NCBI RefSeq assembly: GCF_001190785.1
Contig: NZ_LGSS01000009.1
Coordinates: 80,470 to 144,469, forward strand
Direction: 5' to 3'
DNA from: Gottschalkia purinilytica
GTDB taxonomy: Bacteria > Bacillota > Clostridia > Tissierellales > Gottschalkiaceae
DNA length: 64,000 nucleotides
Under the pieces are notes generated by a model that ran no database searches, was not told the DNA's origin, and worked only from the letters and a program-made list of their open reading frames with translations. This document shows positions 62,986-64,000 of the stretch, in pieces (the first letter of the stretch is position 1; each line of letters opens with the position of its first letter). Position numbers and translations under genes: made by a program.

Positions 62986-63096
62986 ATGTCTGAATCTAAA
63001 GGTCTATGGCATGGAGATGGTATAAGAAGTGAATTATTATTCTTTTTCTTACTCCTAGTAGTTTTATTCTGTTCTTGTTGGGGAGGACTTTGGTAA
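62986..63096 (+). CDS. Tandem small membrane peptide 8
   Basis: The 36-residue peptide reads MSESKGLWHGDGIRSE, then the hydrophobic block and the tail C-S-C-W-G-G-L-W. It is more divergent, with His like copy 2, and closes the array. AAAGGGGGAT precedes the ATG. A strong terminator follows 22 bases after the stop. Confidence 0.8.
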   Translation: MSESKGLWHGDGIRSELLFFFLLLVVLFCSCWGGLW

Positions 63097-63118
63097 ATAT
63101 TAATTGACATTCATTACG

Positions 63119-63142
63119 CAAGGGAAGTTATAACTTCCCTTG
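63119..63142. terminator. Terminator of the peptide array
   Basis: CAAGGGAAGTTA and its exact complement form a perfect hairpin ending in TCTATTTTTT on the plus strand. It also lies directly beside the stop codon of the minus-strand acetyltransferase, so it may serve both. Confidence 0.8.
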
Positions 63143-63143
63143 T

Positions 63144-63683
63144 CTATTTTTTGTCTTTGAAATATTCCTCTCGTAGTACTGACATTACTATTTCATCATG
63201 AAACTTTCCATTTCTAAATAACCTTTGACGAAGTCTTCCTTCTTCTACAAATCCATTCTTCTTATATGATTTAATAGCTCTTTCATTAAAAGAAAAAACA
63301 TATAGTTCTACTCTATTTACATTAATTTGGTTAAATATGAAGTCTAATAATAACTTCATCGCTTCAGTACCGTAACCCTTACTTCTGTAATTCTTATCTC
63401 CTATATAAATCCCTACAGTAGCCGTACTATTATTCCAATCTAAATTATTTATGCCACATCCACCTATGTATTTACTCTCATTTATAGTTTCTATAGCAAA
63501 GTTATATATATTATTGTTTTTATTTTGTTCTTCAAACCACTTTTCTTCTTTTTCCATAGTCATAGGATAAGGTATCATAGTCCATAAGTTTAGTATTACA
63601 TCTGGATCATTCATATACCTACAAGCAAGTTCTAAATCTTTTCTTTCTATCCCTCTTAACCTAATTCGTTCTCCTATTATCAT
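63144..63683 (-). CDS. GNAT acetyltransferase (RimJ/RimL/SpeG-like)
   Basis: The 179-residue enzyme transfers acetyl groups from acetyl-CoA. It opens I-I-G-E-R-I-R-L-R-G-I-E-R-K-D-L, has the IGGCGINNLDWNNSTATVGI strands, and the CoA-binding Y-R-S-K-G-Y-G-T-E-A-M-K-L-L-L-D-F-I-F segment; the V-E-L-Y-V-F-S-F-N-E-R-A-I-K-S-Y-K-K-N-G-F block is typical of RimL-like proteins. The substrate cannot be told. I chose ATG 63683 six bases after GGGGTG, not the GTG three codons earlier. Confidence 0.85.
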   Translation of the reverse strand: MIIGERIRLRGIERKDLELACRYMNDPDVILNLWTMIPYPMTMEKEEKWFEEQNKNNNIYNFAIETINESKYIGGCGINNLDWNNSTATVGIYIGDKNYRSKGYGTEAMKLLLDFIFNQINVNRVELYVFSFNERAIKSYKKNGFVEEGRLRQRLFRNGKFHDEIVMSVLREEYFKDKK

Positions 63684-63728
63684 AGACGTCACCCCTCATA
63701 TAATATTTATCATTTATGTATAATCATG

Positions 63729-63749
63729 ACCACCCGTCAAACGGGTGGT
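63729..63749. repeat. Subterminal recognition hairpin of the IS element
   Basis: ACCACCCGT pairs with ACGGGTGGT around CAA. It is placed close to the presumed end of the element near 63721, where TnpA binds the folded strand. Confidence 0.7.
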
Positions 63750-63845
63750 TTGCTCAGCCCTATAAGGGCATATTACTTGCTGTGTCTTAAGACACCCTGA
63801 AAGGTTTGCCAACTGCTATAGTTTTTCAGGGCACCCCTTAAGGGG

Positions 63846-64000
63846 TTATTTTTTCTTCCCTTTGGCTACCTCTTCACCCGTAAACGGGTCTATAAACTCT
63901 TTCAAACTTATTTGATCACCTGCTATATCTTCTTGCATTTGATTTTTTATATACTCTGCAATTGCCTTTTTATTTCTTCCTACTGTATCTACATAATATC
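63846..64000 (-). CDS. tnpA: TnpA Y1 transposase, IS200/IS605 family (C-terminal part)
   Basis: Only the last 51 codons are in the window. They read Y-Y-V-D-T-V-G-R-N-K-K-A-I-A-E-Y-I and then DQISLKEFIDPFTGEEVAKG, ending at TAA 63846. These match the alphaD helix of IS200/IS605 TnpA, where Y in V-D-T-V-G is close to the catalytic tyrosine region. The N-terminal part lies beyond 64000. It is probably intact, but this cannot be checked here. Confidence 0.75.
   Translation of the reverse strand, partial: YYVDTVGRNKKAIAEYIKNQMQEDIAGDQISLKEFIDPFTGEEVAKGKKK

Larger units (their letters stand above)
63721..64000 (-). mobile_element. Right end of an IS200/IS605-type element (partial)
   Basis: The last 280 bases carry the end of a tnpA gene followed by about 120 bases of structured non-coding DNA. 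The subterminal hairpin ACCACCCGT-CAA-ACGGGTGGT (63729-63749) and a second stem GCCC/GGGC are typical recognition structures of single-strand transposases of this group. The rest of the element lies beyond the window. Confidence 0.75.

Overview
The window is AT-rich, densely packed Firmicute DNA. A T-box in front of ileS, genes with late-sporulation-type promoters, a type I-B CRISPR repeat of the clostridial kind, OmpR- and NarL-type two-component systems and strong GGAGG ribosome sites all point to an anaerobic spore former of the class Clostridia, plausibly Peptostreptococcaceae. The species cannot be fixed from the sequence alone. Almost every gene lies on the minus strand.

Region 1 (1-7605) is a run of small, mostly unrelated, acidic or membrane genes. 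Several belong to families known as immunity proteins of polymorphic toxin systems (Imm32-like, Imm26-like, two DUF4279 copies, DUF3969). Three more reading frames are damaged. No toxin gene is present, so this looks like an orphan immunity bank. Region 2 (7606-10650) holds a CadA-type Zn/Cd/Pb ATPase behind an ArsR/SmtB-type operator.

Region 3 (10651-32302) is an envelope-stress and drug-export block. It contains a response regulator-kinase-lipoprotein operon, an ATPase-FtsX permease-TetR operon with two palindromic operators, an acetate transporter, a LanFEG/BcrAB-type ABC operon with its own two-component system, an amino-acid ABC pair lacking an ATPase, and an LnrJK-LnrLMN-like operon with an extra lipoprotein. 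Region 4 (32303-44431) has two odd low-complexity proteins, an MsbA-like exporter with a phosphatase-like membrane protein, an XRE-TPR regulator, a UvrD-type helicase, a DegV protein and a polysaccharide deacetylase.

Region 5 (44432-57276) is a complete type I-B CRISPR-Cas island: cas6-cas8b-cas7-cas5-cas3-cas4-cas1-cas2, with one array on each side. Both arrays are read on the minus strand and have related leaders. cas4 appears shortened only because it starts at a non-standard codon. The island is bracketed by a 51-bp perfect direct repeat made of the end of ileS and its terminator, which suggests how it arrived or was rearranged.

Region 6 (57268-64000) has ileS behind a T-box. The encoded enzyme is an IleRS2-like protein with a swapped GxHH signature. 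Next come a HAD phosphatase, a plus-strand tandem array of eight near-identical 30-40 residue membrane peptides behind a sigma-K-like promoter, a GNAT acetyltransferase and the end of an IS200/IS605-type element. The peptide array and the ileS-flanked CRISPR island are the most unusual features.
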